From: Thermofilum sp.
Lineage (GTDB): Archaea; Thermoproteota; Thermoprotei; Thermofilales; Thermofilaceae
Direction of reading: 5' to 3'
Length of the DNA: 64,000 nt
Assembly: GCA_038741495.1 (NCBI GenBank)
Contig: JAVYKX010000002.1
Span: forward strand, 384,541 to 448,540
The notes below the pieces were generated by a model. That model saw only the letters and a list, made by a program, of their open reading frames with translations. It was not told where the DNA came from and made no database searches. The position numbers and the translations under genes are program-made. Position 1 is the stretch's first letter; each line of letters starts with the position of its first letter. Below are positions 26,236-34,460 of the stretch, piece by piece.

Positions 26236-26236
26236 G

Positions 26237-27196
26237 GTGGTCTACGCGGCTAAGTGTTTTATCTGCGGCGAGCGTGCTGCTGCACGCGTATCTTACTTGA
26301 GCGAGTTTCTCTGCTCTAAGCACTTCGTAGAGTACTTCGAGAGGAGAGTCCGCGCTGCCATAGAATGGTTCCGGATGGTTGAGCCGGGCGATAGGGTCGC
26401 GGTCGCGGTAAGCGGGGGGAAAGACAGCCTAACTACTCTCTACCTTTTGTCGAAGTACTCCGGAGAGCTGGGCTACGAGGTTTTCGGGATCGCTGTCGAC
26501 GAGGGCATCGCCGGCTACCGGGAGTTCAAGCTCGAAGCGCTGAGAAGCTTCACAAGCGAGCTTGGGGTCGACCTCCATGTCGTCTCCTTTAAAGAGCTTT
26601 TCGGGCTGACGCTAGACGATGCTTTCAAAGCTCTAGCGGAGCGGGGCCTGGAGATAAAGCCGTGCGCGGTCTGCGGCGTGTTCCGGAGGTACGCGCTGAA
26701 TAAAGCTGCTAGAGAGCTGGGTGCAACGAAGCTAGCTACGGGGCACAACCTCGACGACGAGATCCAGGTCTTCGTGATGAACCTCCTCAAGGCGCATGTC
26801 GACGGTGTAGTCAGGGAGGGCGTAGTCTCGGAGCCCGGCGAAGAAGCTCTAGTCCCGAGGATAAAGCCGCTTTACTTCGTACCGGAGAAGGAAGTGCTCG
26901 TGTACACTCTGCTAAAGGGGATCTACACACCGTTCGTGGAGTGCCCTTACATCGTCCACGCGCTCCGCCACCCCGTGCGGCGCTGGCTCAACGCTGTTGA
27001 CAGCGAGGATCCGGGCGTGAAGTACAGGGTGCTGGCGATGAAAGAGGTTTTCAGGAACGTTCTACAGCCCCCCTCTAAAACGCTGGGGCGCTGCGAGCTG
27101 TGCGGAGAGCCAACCTCTCACCGCGTATGCCGAGCCTGCGAGCTAAAAACCTATATACTTGGCAGTCATAACAGTTTAAAGAAGCCCGCTGTTTGA
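26237..27196 (+). CDS. TtuA/Ncs6-family tRNA thiolase
   Basis: A 319-residue tRNA 2-thiolation enzyme. It has an N-terminal zinc finger (CFICGERA...SKH), the PP-loop AVSGGKDSLTTLYLL, CAVCGVFRRYALN with catalytic/Fe-S cysteines, TGHNLDDEIQVFVMN, a third family Cys in VECPYI and a C-terminal zinc finger (CELCGEPTSHRVCRAC). TtuA makes 2-thiouridine or s2T at tRNA position 54 in thermophiles; Ncs6 acts at position 34. Sequence alone does not decide, but the adjacent ubiquitin-like gene favours TtuA. The last codons overlap TATA-like sequences (27151-27158 and about 27173-27181) that may start the RNA described next. Confidence 0.82.
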   Translation: MVYAAKCFICGERAAARVSYLSEFLCSKHFVEYFERRVRAAIEWFRMVEPGDRVAVAVSGGKDSLTTLYLLSKYSGELGYEVFGIAVDEGIAGYREFKLEALRSFTSELGVDLHVVSFKELFGLTLDDAFKALAERGLEIKPCAVCGVFRRYALNKAARELGATKLATGHNLDDEIQVFVMNLLKAHVDGVVREGVVSEPGEEALVPRIKPLYFVPEKEVLVYTLLKGIYTPFVECPYIVHALRHPVRRWLNAVDSEDPGVKYRVLAMKEVFRNVLQPPSKTLGRCELCGEPTSHRVCRACELKTYILGSHNSLKKPAV

Positions 27197-27198
27197 AA

Positions 27199-27267
27199 GG
27201 GGGCCGTCCTCGCGGGTTGCGGTCTCGCCCCCTCTACCCCGGGTGAGGTTGCCCGCTGACGGCCCCC
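27199..27267 (+). ncRNA. Candidate highly structured small RNA
   Basis: A perfect 10-bp closing stem, GGGGGCCGTC (27199-27208) with GACGGCCCCC (27258-27267), encloses a second stem GCGGG/CCCGC (27212-27216/27252-27256). A hairpin CTCGCCC/GGGTGAG (27224-27230/27241-27247) has a 10-nt loop. It lies between the stop of TtuA and the convergent ITPase, with TATA-like agtttaaag about 22-26 nt upstream of its first G. No T-loop, box C/D or RNase P signature is present, so it is not a recognised tRNA or guide RNA. It could also be a processing or termination structure of the TtuA mRNA. Confidence 0.45.
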
Positions 27268-27335
27268 ACGCGCGGGTAAATTCGGCCCTATTTATCCTCC
27301 TCGCGAGCTTGGCGATAACATTTCCATTTGAAACC

Positions 27336-27899
27336 TCACTTTTCCGAATATCTTTCAGTGAGCCATGCGGATAGCTTTCTCGCTGCTGCGCCGCGGTGTG
27401 AGTACAGGTTTTTCTCCTCAAGAGTCATTTCAGCGAAGGTTTTCGCTTGCCCCTCAGGCTGAAAGATCGGGTCGAAGCCGAAGCCTCCAGTACCTCTCTC
27501 CTCATGGGTGATAGTGCCTCTTGCCTCCCCGGTGAACACGAGTATCTCGCCGCCGGGTAGGCGCAGAGCGATGGCTGATTTGAAGGTTGCAGCCCTGTTC
27601 TCAACCCCCCGCATCAACTTCAGGAGCCCTCTGCATCCTATGGTTTCGTACACGTAGTGGCTGAAGGGCCCCGGGAAGCCTTTCAAAGCCTCTACGAAGA
27701 GGCCCGCATCCTCGACGACTGCTGGTGCATCAAGGGGAGGGAGGTGCTCTGCAGCTACGCGCGCGATTTCTTCGAGGCTCTTCGACTGGACTTCCAGCTT
27801 CTTCAAGCTGAGCTGAACCGCCTCTATCTTGCTCCGCGCTAGTACCTCAGCCATTTCTAAGAATTTCCCCCTGTTTCCAGTGACTATGTATACACGCAT
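27336..27899 (-). CDS. rdgB: XTP/dITP pyrophosphatase (RdgB/Ham1)
   Basis: A 187-residue house-cleaning nucleotide pyrophosphatase that removes deaminated purine nucleotides. Signatures: TGNRGKFLEM at the N-terminus, VVEDAGLFVEALKGFPGPFS, GTGGFGFDPIFQPEG and SHRGAAARKLSAW. Length and motif order are standard. ATG 27899 lies only 53 nt from the divergent gene at 27952, so the two promoters share the spacer. Confidence 0.92.
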   Translation of the reverse strand: MRVYIVTGNRGKFLEMAEVLARSKIEAVQLSLKKLEVQSKSLEEIARVAAEHLPPLDAPAVVEDAGLFVEALKGFPGPFSHYVYETIGCRGLLKLMRGVENRAATFKSAIALRLPGGEILVFTGEARGTITHEERGTGGFGFDPIFQPEGQAKTFAEMTLEEKNLYSHRGAAARKLSAWLTERYSEK

Positions 27900-27951
27900 A
27901 CCCGCTATACGCGCAGCGCAGTTTATTTATCAGTCACACGGTATTTCTACT

Positions 27952-28392
27952 GTGCTATACTGGCGTTTACCGCCAAGGATAAAGGTCCTTGAGGCGCTCG
28001 GCTGCATAGCAGACGGCAGGGTGCAGTTCGTCAGTGACAGGGAGGCGCGCGTGACAGGGTCTGACGGCACGAGGACGTACCGCGTTGTCTGGGATGGGGG
28101 TCTCGGTATAACGTCCAACGACAACGGCTCGATGTACAAGGGTTACCTAGGATACCCATCGATAGCTTTCCTCATGCTTAAGGGTATTCTGCCCTATGAC
28201 GAAAAGCTGGCGGAGGCGCTGAAGGGTATTCCTTGGAGGGATCTGAACGAGAAGTTCAGGAGCTACTCCGCTACCGAGAACTACGTGAGAGAGCTGCTCG
28301 CGGAGAAGGGGATCAGCTGGGCGTATACCGAGGCGTTCGTGGAGAGAGTTCTCGCGGAGATTAAGCGTTTAAAGCCTTATAAGATCATGTAA
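27952..28392 (+). CDS. Unknown conserved-looking soluble protein
   Basis: A 146-residue protein of unknown function. It starts at GTG 27952, about 26 nt after the TATA-like tttatttat (about 27920-27928), so it is probably leaderless. A longer frame to 27829 overlaps the ITPase and is rejected. A beta-rich first half (IKVLEALGCIADGRVQF, TYRVVWDGG) precedes a helical second half (NYVRELLAEKGISWAYTEAFVERVLAEIKRL). It lacks membrane and metal motifs. A T-run (ctatttttttaag) follows the stop and may act as terminator or as the TATA box of potA. Confidence 0.6.
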   Translation: MLYWRLPPRIKVLEALGCIADGRVQFVSDREARVTGSDGTRTYRVVWDGGLGITSNDNGSMYKGYLGYPSIAFLMLKGILPYDEKLAEALKGIPWRDLNEKFRSYSATENYVRELLAEKGISWAYTEAFVERVLAEIKRLKPYKIM

Positions 28393-28440
28393 TCCATCGC
28401 TATTTTTTTAAGAGAGGCGGTACCTCCGCGCAGCGGAGAA

Positions 28441-29550
28441 ATGGCGAGAGGAGTTGAGGTAAAAGTCGAGAATGTCTGGAAGACCTACAGGGATAGGGGT
28501 GCGACTCAGGCCTTACGCGGCGTAACGCTCGAGGTGAGGAGGGGGGAGCTCTTCAGCATCCTGGGTCCCAGTGGCTGCGGGAAGACAACTCTCCTACGGA
28601 TCCTGGCGGGGCTTATCGAGCCCGACGAGGGGAGAGTCTACTTCGATAAGCGCGACGTGACGCACACGCCTCCTTACGAGAGGCCTATCGGCATGGTCTT
28701 TCAGGATTTAGCCCTCTTTCCCCACCTAACAGTTTACAGGAACGTTTCCTTCAGCCTCGAGATTGCCGGCTGGCCCGAAGATAGGATTGAGCGCCGCGTC
28801 CGCGAAGTGCTGGAGCTGGTTCGACTACCTTTCGACCAGTTTGCCAACAGGAGGATTAGCCAGCTGAGCGGTGGGCAGCAGCAGAGGGTGGCTATTGCCA
28901 GGGCTTTGGCGCGGGAGCCGAGGCTCCTCCTCCTCGACGAACCGTTCAGCCACCTGGACTACAAGGTTAGAGTTGAGCTGATAACTGAGCTGAAGCGCCT
29001 GCAGAGGGAGACAGGGGTCACGACGATCTATGTCACTCACGACCAGAATGAGGCGATGATGCTTTCGGACAGGCTCGCGGTCATGAAGGACGGGGTTGTT
29101 CAGCAGGTCGGCTCACCGCTGGAAGTTTACCGCCGCCCAGCCAATGCTTTCGTCGCTTCATTTCTCGGTGAGGCTAACATCCTGCGCACCAGGGCTGTAG
29201 CTGGCCTCATCAAGCTGGGGGGCGCGAACTTCCACCTCGGAAAGCTCTCCCCCGAGCTCGACAACTATACAGGTGAGGTCATGCTGCTCCTCCGCCCCGA
29301 GAGCTTGAACCTGGAGCCGCTACGGAGTGAGGCAGCGCTCACCTTCACCGCCCGCCTCCTAGATAAAATCTTCCTCGGGCCGCTCACGAGGCTTATTCTC
29401 GACGGTCACGGCGACTTCGAGCTTCAAGCTCTAGTACCGACGCGGGAGGCTCTCCCCCTGGAGCCCGGCTCCACGGTTAGCGTGTACGTGGACCCTGAGG
29501 AGGTACGGGTGTACTTGGTTGACGGCGAGGAGGCAGCCTCCGCGCGTTAG
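28441..29550 (+). CDS. potA: ABC transporter ATPase, PotA-like
   Basis: A 369-residue ABC ATPase energising a polyamine-type importer. Walker A is GPSGCGKTT, the Q-loop VFQDLALFPHL, the signature LSGGQQQR, Walker B LLLLDEPFSHLD and the switch His VTHDQNEAMM. The C-terminal 130 residues form the TOBE regulatory domain, as in PotA/MalK. The ATG is preceded by a purine-rich agcggagaa. The next gene overlaps its 3' end by 32 nt. With potB, potC and the convergent potD it forms one importer. Thiamine or iron specificity is the main alternative. Confidence 0.85.
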   Translation: MARGVEVKVENVWKTYRDRGATQALRGVTLEVRRGELFSILGPSGCGKTTLLRILAGLIEPDEGRVYFDKRDVTHTPPYERPIGMVFQDLALFPHLTVYRNVSFSLEIAGWPEDRIERRVREVLELVRLPFDQFANRRISQLSGGQQQRVAIARALAREPRLLLLDEPFSHLDYKVRVELITELKRLQRETGVTTIYVTHDQNEAMMLSDRLAVMKDGVVQQVGSPLEVYRRPANAFVASFLGEANILRTRAVAGLIKLGGANFHLGKLSPELDNYTGEVMLLLRPESLNLEPLRSEAALTFTARLLDKIFLGPLTRLILDGHGDFELQALVPTREALPLEPGSTVSVYVDPEEVRVYLVDGEEAASAR

Positions 29551-30304
29551 CGCCCTGGCAGCTATAGCGGTAATCCCGCTCGCGTACGTGCTGGCGACGT
29601 TCTACCTACCTCTCCTAATCCTCTTTGCTGAAAGCGTGAGGTGGGAGGGGCTTGGCACGTACTCAGGGGTTTTCCTGAACCCCGACTACCTTTCGGTGAT
29701 CGGGTACTCGCTCACGCTAGCCGTGCTAACAACTAGCCTCACTTTCTTAATTGCGCTGCCGGCTGCTTACCACCTGGCGTTCAACGTGGATGATGAGGCC
29801 GTGAAGAGTCGTCTGCTCGTCCTCTTCACCGTGCCCATGCTGGTGAACTTCCTCTTAAGGACTTACGCGCTAATGAACATCCTCTCGTTTTTCGGGCTCA
29901 CGGGGACGTATGCGGGAATGGTCATCGGCATGGTATACGAGTTTTTGCCGTACATGCTTCTACCCCTTTACTCGACCTTCGAGAGGATAGAGCGAAGGTA
30001 CCTGGAAGCCGCGCAGACGTTGGGGGCAAGGCCGGCGCAAACTTTCCTTAGAGTTACATTGCCGCTCGCTATCCCGGGTGTAGCCTCGGGTGTAGCGCTA
30101 GTCTTCCTCATGTCTTTCACCGAGTTTATCGTGCCTGCCATGCTGGGAGGCGTCTACGGGTACACGGTGGGCTACTTGATCTGGGACTTGTTCTTGAAGT
30201 TCCGGAACTGGCCTGCGGGTTCCGCGCTCGCTTTCGTAGTGACTCTAGCTTCTCTGCTAATCGTTTACGCTTACGCACGATGGGGGCTCGGGTATGAGGC
30301 TTAA
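29519..30304 (+). CDS. potB: ABC permease, PotB-like
   Basis: A 261-residue membrane permease with about six segments. The EAA loop is AAQTLGARPAQTFLRVTLPLAIPG, where the ATPase docks. It starts at TTG 29519 inside potA, with gaggaggt about 18 nt upstream; no other start preserves the first membrane helix (IAVIPLAYVLATFYLPLLILF). It overlaps potC by 11 nt. Together with potC it forms the heterodimeric channel. Confidence 0.85.
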   Translation: MTARRQPPRVSALAAIAVIPLAYVLATFYLPLLILFAESVRWEGLGTYSGVFLNPDYLSVIGYSLTLAVLTTSLTFLIALPAAYHLAFNVDDEAVKSRLLVLFTVPMLVNFLLRTYALMNILSFFGLTGTYAGMVIGMVYEFLPYMLLPLYSTFERIERRYLEAAQTLGARPAQTFLRVTLPLAIPGVASGVALVFLMSFTEFIVPAMLGGVYGYTVGYLIWDLFLKFRNWPAGSALAFVVTLASLLIVYAYARWGLGYEA

Positions 30305-31064
30305 AACGATCCTCTCAGGCTACACGATCCTACTCCTCTTCCTGCTGTACATCCCGCTCGCGTACGTGGTTGTCCAGTCGTTCAACTCCTCAAGGTACCC
30401 TGGCACCTGGGAGGGCTTCACGCTCAGCTGGTACGCTAAGCTGCTCTCAGACGCAGAGGTCGCTCGCGCGGCACTCAACGGGTTCGCGGTGGCTCTAAGC
30501 TCTGCTGTAATCTCGACAGTGCTGGGTGGTGTCGCGGCCTACCACTTCTCAAAGAAGAGCTCACACAGCTTTCTAGACAGCTTCTTCTACGTGCCGATAG
30601 TGCTTCCCGAGATTGTCGAGTCTGTATCCCTGCTCATGCTCTACTACTATGTCGGGGCTGAGCTTGGCTTCTGGACTGTGCTCGTTGGACACACAGCTTA
30701 CAACATTGCTTACGCGTACGTGGCCCTGAAGCCCCAGTTCGCGATAACCTCGAGAAATATCGAGGCCGCGGCCCTCACTCTCGGCGCAAAACCATTCGAC
30801 GTCTTCATCCGGATCTACTTCCCTCTAGCTATGCCCGGAGTCGTGAGCTCCCTCCTAATCACCTTCGTCATGTCGTTCGACGATTTCGTGAAAACAGCTT
30901 TCACGACGGGCCCCGGCTTCAAGACACTGCCGCTGGTAATCTGGTCGAGAGCAGCTAGAGGGAGGGCTACCCAAGACCTGAACGCGCTGGCTACAATACT
31001 AATCGTGGTTTCGCTGGTAGCGAGCTACGTATACACGAGGCAGGTTTTTGCGAGAAGAGAGTGA
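30294..31064 (+). CDS. potC: ABC permease, PotC-like
   Basis: A 256-residue permease partner of PotB, with six predicted membrane segments. The EAA-loop motif is AALTLGAKPFDVFIRIYFPLAMPG. ATG 30294 overlaps the potB end. The first helix ILLLFLLYIPLAYVVVQSFNSSRYP, with its SFN/PG pattern, is typical of PotC proteins. The gene ends 11 nt from the convergent solute-binding protein gene. Confidence 0.87.
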   Translation: MRLKTILSGYTILLLFLLYIPLAYVVVQSFNSSRYPGTWEGFTLSWYAKLLSDAEVARAALNGFAVALSSAVISTVLGGVAAYHFSKKSSHSFLDSFFYVPIVLPEIVESVSLLMLYYYVGAELGFWTVLVGHTAYNIAYAYVALKPQFAITSRNIEAAALTLGAKPFDVFIRIYFPLAMPGVVSSLLITFVMSFDDFVKTAFTTGPGFKTLPLVIWSRAARGRATQDLNALATILIVVSLVASYVYTRQVFARRE

Positions 31065-31074
31065 ACCGTTTCCG

Positions 31075-32151
31075 CTAAATCCTTCTCACAGCAGTGCTTA
31101 TCCTCTCTACGGTTCTGATGGCTTCCTCTGTCAGAGGAGAGGTGTGAACCAGCTTCACCCCGCTGGGCGGGTAAACTGCCGGGTTCTCCAGTATGCTTTC
31201 CTCTACTAAGCCCTCGATAACTTCTCTCCTCAACGGGCTGGGGTAGTAGGTGTAGCTCGTGTTTTTCGCGGCGATTTCTGGATCAAGGACGAAGTTTATC
31301 CACGCGTGCGCAAGCTCCACCTCTCTAGCTCCTCTAGGAATTGTCATGAAGTCTATCCAGATGAAAGCCCCCTCCTTCGGCAGGACGTAGCCTACGCTCG
31401 GCTCCTCAAGCTGAGCCTGCACCACGTCGCCGCTCCAAGCATGTGCGGCGTGAAGAGTCCCCCGCGCTAAGCCCGGGATGTACAGATTCGCCCCGTAGTA
31501 TCCGGCGAGGTATGGCTTCTGCTCCCTCAGCAGCTCGATCACTCTCTGCACGCTCTCCTCGCTCCAGTCGTCGAGCGGGATTCCCAAGTAGAGCTTTGCA
31601 GCATTCACAACCTCGAGAAACTCCTCCAGCATGGATACCTTCCCGGAGTGCTTAGGGAGGAAAACCCTCGTGTCGAAGAGCTGCTCGTAACCCTCCACCT
31701 CTCCCTCTGCCACGTGCTTGCCGTTGTAGCCGATTCCCGTGGTTCCCCAGCCGTAGGGCACCGAGTACCTTAAACCTGGGTCGAATCTGTTCTCGACGAG
31801 CACGCTATCAACGTACTTGAGGTTGGGGATCAGCGAGTGGTCGATCGGGCGGATGAGCCCTCTCGCCGCTGCCTGCGCGACGTACTGGTCAGTGAGCACG
31901 ATGATATCGTAGCCTCCGCCCCCCAGCTGGAGCTTCGCGAAAGCTTCTTCCGCCGCCTCGTACTCGTCGTAAACCACTCTCACGTCGAACCTGGACTCAA
32001 ACTCCTTGATTACCTCCGGGTTGATGTACGCGCTGTAGTTGTATATTCTCAGCTCTCTCTTCCTCGGTGCGAGGTACTGGTAGAGGCCGAAGGCACCCAG
32101 TGCGGCAGCTGCTGCTAAACCAGCGATAAACTGCCTTCTTGTAATTTTCAC
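31075..32151 (-). CDS. potD: Polyamine-type solute-binding protein, Tat signal
   Basis: A 358-residue PotD/PotF-like substrate-binding protein. The N-terminus TRRQFIAGLAAAAALGAFG is a twin-arginine signal with a hydrophobic core, so it is exported folded and anchored at the outer face of the membrane. The mature part begins ELRIYNYSAYINPEVIKEFE, the standard PotD opening, and continues with YDIIVLTDQYVAQAA. It is convergent with potABC and separated by 11 nt, an unusual arrangement, since potD normally follows in the same operon. Ligand is inferred to be a polyamine from family membership. Confidence 0.83.
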   Translation of the reverse strand: MKITRRQFIAGLAAAAALGAFGLYQYLAPRKRELRIYNYSAYINPEVIKEFESRFDVRVVYDEYEAAEEAFAKLQLGGGGYDIIVLTDQYVAQAAARGLIRPIDHSLIPNLKYVDSVLVENRFDPGLRYSVPYGWGTTGIGYNGKHVAEGEVEGYEQLFDTRVFLPKHSGKVSMLEEFLEVVNAAKLYLGIPLDDWSEESVQRVIELLREQKPYLAGYYGANLYIPGLARGTLHAAHAWSGDVVQAQLEEPSVGYVLPKEGAFIWIDFMTIPRGAREVELAHAWINFVLDPEIAAKNTSYTYYPSPLRREVIEGLVEESILENPAVYPPSGVKLVHTSPLTEEAIRTVERISTAVRRI

Positions 32152-32228
32152 GAGCTCGCGAAGTTATCTAGGGTTAAAAACTTCACGCGCCTAGAAAAGG
32201 TTAAACGTCCGCTCGCAACCACTCGGGC

Positions 32229-32768
32229 GTGCCGCTGTTTTACAAGGGAGAACTGGTAGAGCTGCTGGTCGCCGTTACCGCGGTGTTCGCGGTGTTCGCG
32301 GGAAGCTTCGCGTGGTCTTTAACTCCCGTGAGCGCAGCGAAGCTTTTCCTACTGGCATTCGTCATATATGCCCCTCACGAGCTGGCTCACAAATTCGTAG
32401 CGGAGTACTATGGCTTCCCGGCCAGGTTTCAGATCAGCCCGACGCTTCTAGCACTCACGCTGATCAGCGCCATCCCTTACATGCCTCTCAAGTTCATCGT
32501 CCCAGGGGCCGTGCGGGTCTACGTTCACTCAGGGTACAGCAGGAGTATCGACGGAAAAATTTCAGCTGCGGGGCCGCTCGTCAGCGTAGCTCTAGGCTTC
32601 GTAGCTCTCCTCTCAGGGTTGAAGTGGCTGGCAATGTTCAGCGGGTGGATCTCGCTGTTCAACCTCCTCCCCCTGGGCCCCCTAGACGGGAGAAAAGTTC
32701 TCTCCTGGAGCCCCCCGTTCTGGGCTCTCCTGATGGGGGCCAGCCTCTTCCTACTCCTCCTCTCCTGA
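32229..32768 (+). CDS. M50-type membrane metalloprotease homologue
   Basis: A 179-residue membrane protein with about five helices. HELAH at residues 50-54 and a later LGPLDGRK (about 148-155) provide the zinc ligands of site-2-type (M50) proteases. It is a short form without PDZ domain, resembling the minimal S2P-like archaeal proteins. Its substrate is unknown. The start is GTG 32229; potD lies divergently upstream with AT-rich stretches in between. Confidence 0.75.
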   Translation: MPLFYKGELVELLVAVTAVFAVFAGSFAWSLTPVSAAKLFLLAFVIYAPHELAHKFVAEYYGFPARFQISPTLLALTLISAIPYMPLKFIVPGAVRVYVHSGYSRSIDGKISAAGPLVSVALGFVALLSGLKWLAMFSGWISLFNLLPLGPLDGRKVLSWSPPFWALLMGASLFLLLLS

Positions 32769-32802
32769 AAAGCCTTTTATTTCGACTAGGGCTGCTGGGG
32801 TT

Positions 32803-33681
32803 ATGACCACAGAGAAGGAGAGAGCCTTAAAGCTGGAGATGCTGCGTAAGATGCGGGAGCAGGAGGAGCTCGCCAGGCGGAGGCTGAGCAGCGTTAAGCA
32901 TAAGGTGGCTATTCTAAGCGGTAAAGGAGGAGTTGGCAAAAGCTTTGTCACAGCAAACCTCGCTGTAGCGCTAGCCGTTAAAGGGCGGTCAGTGGGCGTT
33001 CTGGATGCCGATATACATGGCCCCAGCATACCGAAGATACTAGGGCTTCACGGACAGGCGATGTACGCAGGTCCTGCAGGGCTTTTCCCTCTTGAGGGGC
33101 CGGCCGGCGTCCGCGTGGTTTCAGCAGACCTCATGCTCCCCGACGATGACTCGGCGCTCATCTGGAGAGGGCCGATAAAGACCTCTTTCCTCAGAGAGCT
33201 TCTCTCGATGGTTGCGTGGGGGGAGCTGGACTATCTTCTCGTCGACCTACCCCCCGGGACCGGAGACGAGCCGCTTACAGTGGCGCAGCTGATCAAGGAG
33301 CTGAACGGTGCGCTGGTCGTGACAACTCCGAGCGAGCTGACCCAGCTCGTGGTCAGGAAGGCGATCACTTTCTGCAAGCAGCTGAAGATCCCTCTTCTCG
33401 GGCTCGTGGTGAACATGAGCTACTTTACCTGCCCCGTGTGCGGTACTAGGCACCGACTATTCGGAAACACTAGCTCTCAGGACATAGAAAAGCAGCTAGG
33501 AGTGAGGGTCCTCGCCGAGATACCTGTCGACCCTCGCGTAGCAGAGAGCGCGGACTCAGGAGTGCCGGTGGTCCTCGCCTACCAGGAGTCAGAAGCTGCG
33601 AAGAGTTTCCTGAAGCTAGCAGAGGAAGTTGAAGGTATTCTCAACTCGCAGAGCGCTCGAGAACCTCGAGAAGGTTCCTGA
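32803..33681 (+). CDS. Mrp/NBP35-family Fe-S carrier ATPase
   Basis: A 292-residue P-loop ATPase that carries [4Fe-4S] clusters to apo-proteins. The deviant Walker A is SGKGGVGKSFVTANLA; other motifs are DADIHGPSIPKILG, LLVDLPPGTGDEPL and the C-terminal CPVCGTRHRLFG cysteine pair that holds the bridging cluster. A 30-residue charged helix precedes the domain. The 3' end overlaps the convergent ACT gene by 41 nt. An M50 protease gene lies 34 nt upstream on the same strand. Confidence 0.9.
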   Translation: MTTEKERALKLEMLRKMREQEELARRRLSSVKHKVAILSGKGGVGKSFVTANLAVALAVKGRSVGVLDADIHGPSIPKILGLHGQAMYAGPAGLFPLEGPAGVRVVSADLMLPDDDSALIWRGPIKTSFLRELLSMVAWGELDYLLVDLPPGTGDEPLTVAQLIKELNGALVVTTPSELTQLVVRKAITFCKQLKIPLLGLVVNMSYFTCPVCGTRHRLFGNTSSQDIEKQLGVRVLAEIPVDPRVAESADSGVPVVLAYQESEAAKSFLKLAEEVEGILNSQSAREPREGS

Positions 33682-34318
33682 TGACCTCGACGGCACGCCC
33701 TACATCGCTTCTGCTAACCACGAAGATCACATCCCGGTAGCTCGACAACACTTCTGTCAGGTTGATCCCCCTACTTGACAGCGACATCGCGAGGTGCGAG
33801 ACGACGCCCGGAGTCACAAGTATGTCTGGAGGCCCTGTGAGGATGATCGCTGCTTGCTCTCGCAGGTATTGGAGCACGTTTCTCGAGCTGACTCTGGAAA
33901 GCAGTTCGCTAGCGACACTTTCCTCCGCGACAACCGTGAATGCTGAAAAACCTTGAATGAACTGAACGAACTTAGCTTTCTCTACTTGGCTGAGACCTTC
34001 CAGTAGTTTATCCCCTTCATGCATGGCCACCGAGAGAACCGATAAACCCTCAACCACCCGGAGCTCGCTGCCTCTAAGAGCACGCGATAGTCTCTCCGGC
34101 GGGGGATACTCTTCGAGCAGGCTTTTCACAGCCCTCAGGACAGCTATCTTGACGGATCCTTCGCCCAGCTTTCTCCCGGAGAGTCTCTCCATATCTTCTT
34201 TTAGAAGCCTCGCGAGCGATGAATAGTTTACAATGTTAAGCTTCATAGCCTCTATAATGTAAGGCATTGAAAGGATGAGCCTTTGAGCGATTTTTACTAA
34301 ACTGGGCTTTCTTCTCAT
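33641..34318 (-). CDS. HTH-like/ACT-domain regulator candidate
   Basis: A 225-residue protein. Residues 10-70 look like a winged helix (LILSMPYIIEAMKLNIVNYSSLARLLKEDM, GSVKIAVLRAV). The C-terminal 120 residues look like two ACT units (VEGLSVLSVAMHEG, then LREQAAIILTGPPDILVTPGVVSHLAMSLSSRGINLTEV). ACT domains sense amino acids. It is divergent from a polar amino-acid ABC transporter across a 130-nt AT-rich region with an inverted repeat, so a role controlling that transporter is likely but inferred. Confidence 0.65.
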   Translation of the reverse strand: MRRKPSLVKIAQRLILSMPYIIEAMKLNIVNYSSLARLLKEDMERLSGRKLGEGSVKIAVLRAVKSLLEEYPPPERLSRALRGSELRVVEGLSVLSVAMHEGDKLLEGLSQVEKAKFVQFIQGFSAFTVVAEESVASELLSRVSSRNVLQYLREQAAIILTGPPDILVTPGVVSHLAMSLSSRGINLTEVLSSYRDVIFVVSRSDVGRAVEVIRNLLEVLERSAS

Positions 34319-34382
34319 GCTCGCTGCTCACAGAGCCCGTGAATATAATCTTTTTCTTGAGAAAGGAACTTATATTAAGCAT

Positions 34383-34398
34383 TTTAACTCTGGTTAAA
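34383..34398. promoter_or_regulatory. Inverted repeat, candidate operator
   Basis: A perfect 6-bp inverted repeat TTTAAC-tctg-GTTAAA sits about 22 nt upstream of the TATA box of the amino-acid transporter and between it and the divergent ACT regulator. Position and symmetry suit a dimeric regulator site. Confidence 0.4.
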
Positions 34399-34417
34399 GA
34401 ATCGTTAATAAATGAAA

Positions 34418-34430
34418 AGATATATAAAGC
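34418..34430 (+). promoter_or_regulatory. TATA box of amino-acid ABC operon
   Basis: gaaaagatatataaagc gives a purine-rich BRE followed by TATATAAA centred near 34424. The expected transcription start is about 34449. Confidence 0.6.
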
Positions 34431-34460
34431 TAGCTGAGCGAGGCTCTTTTGACAGCAACT

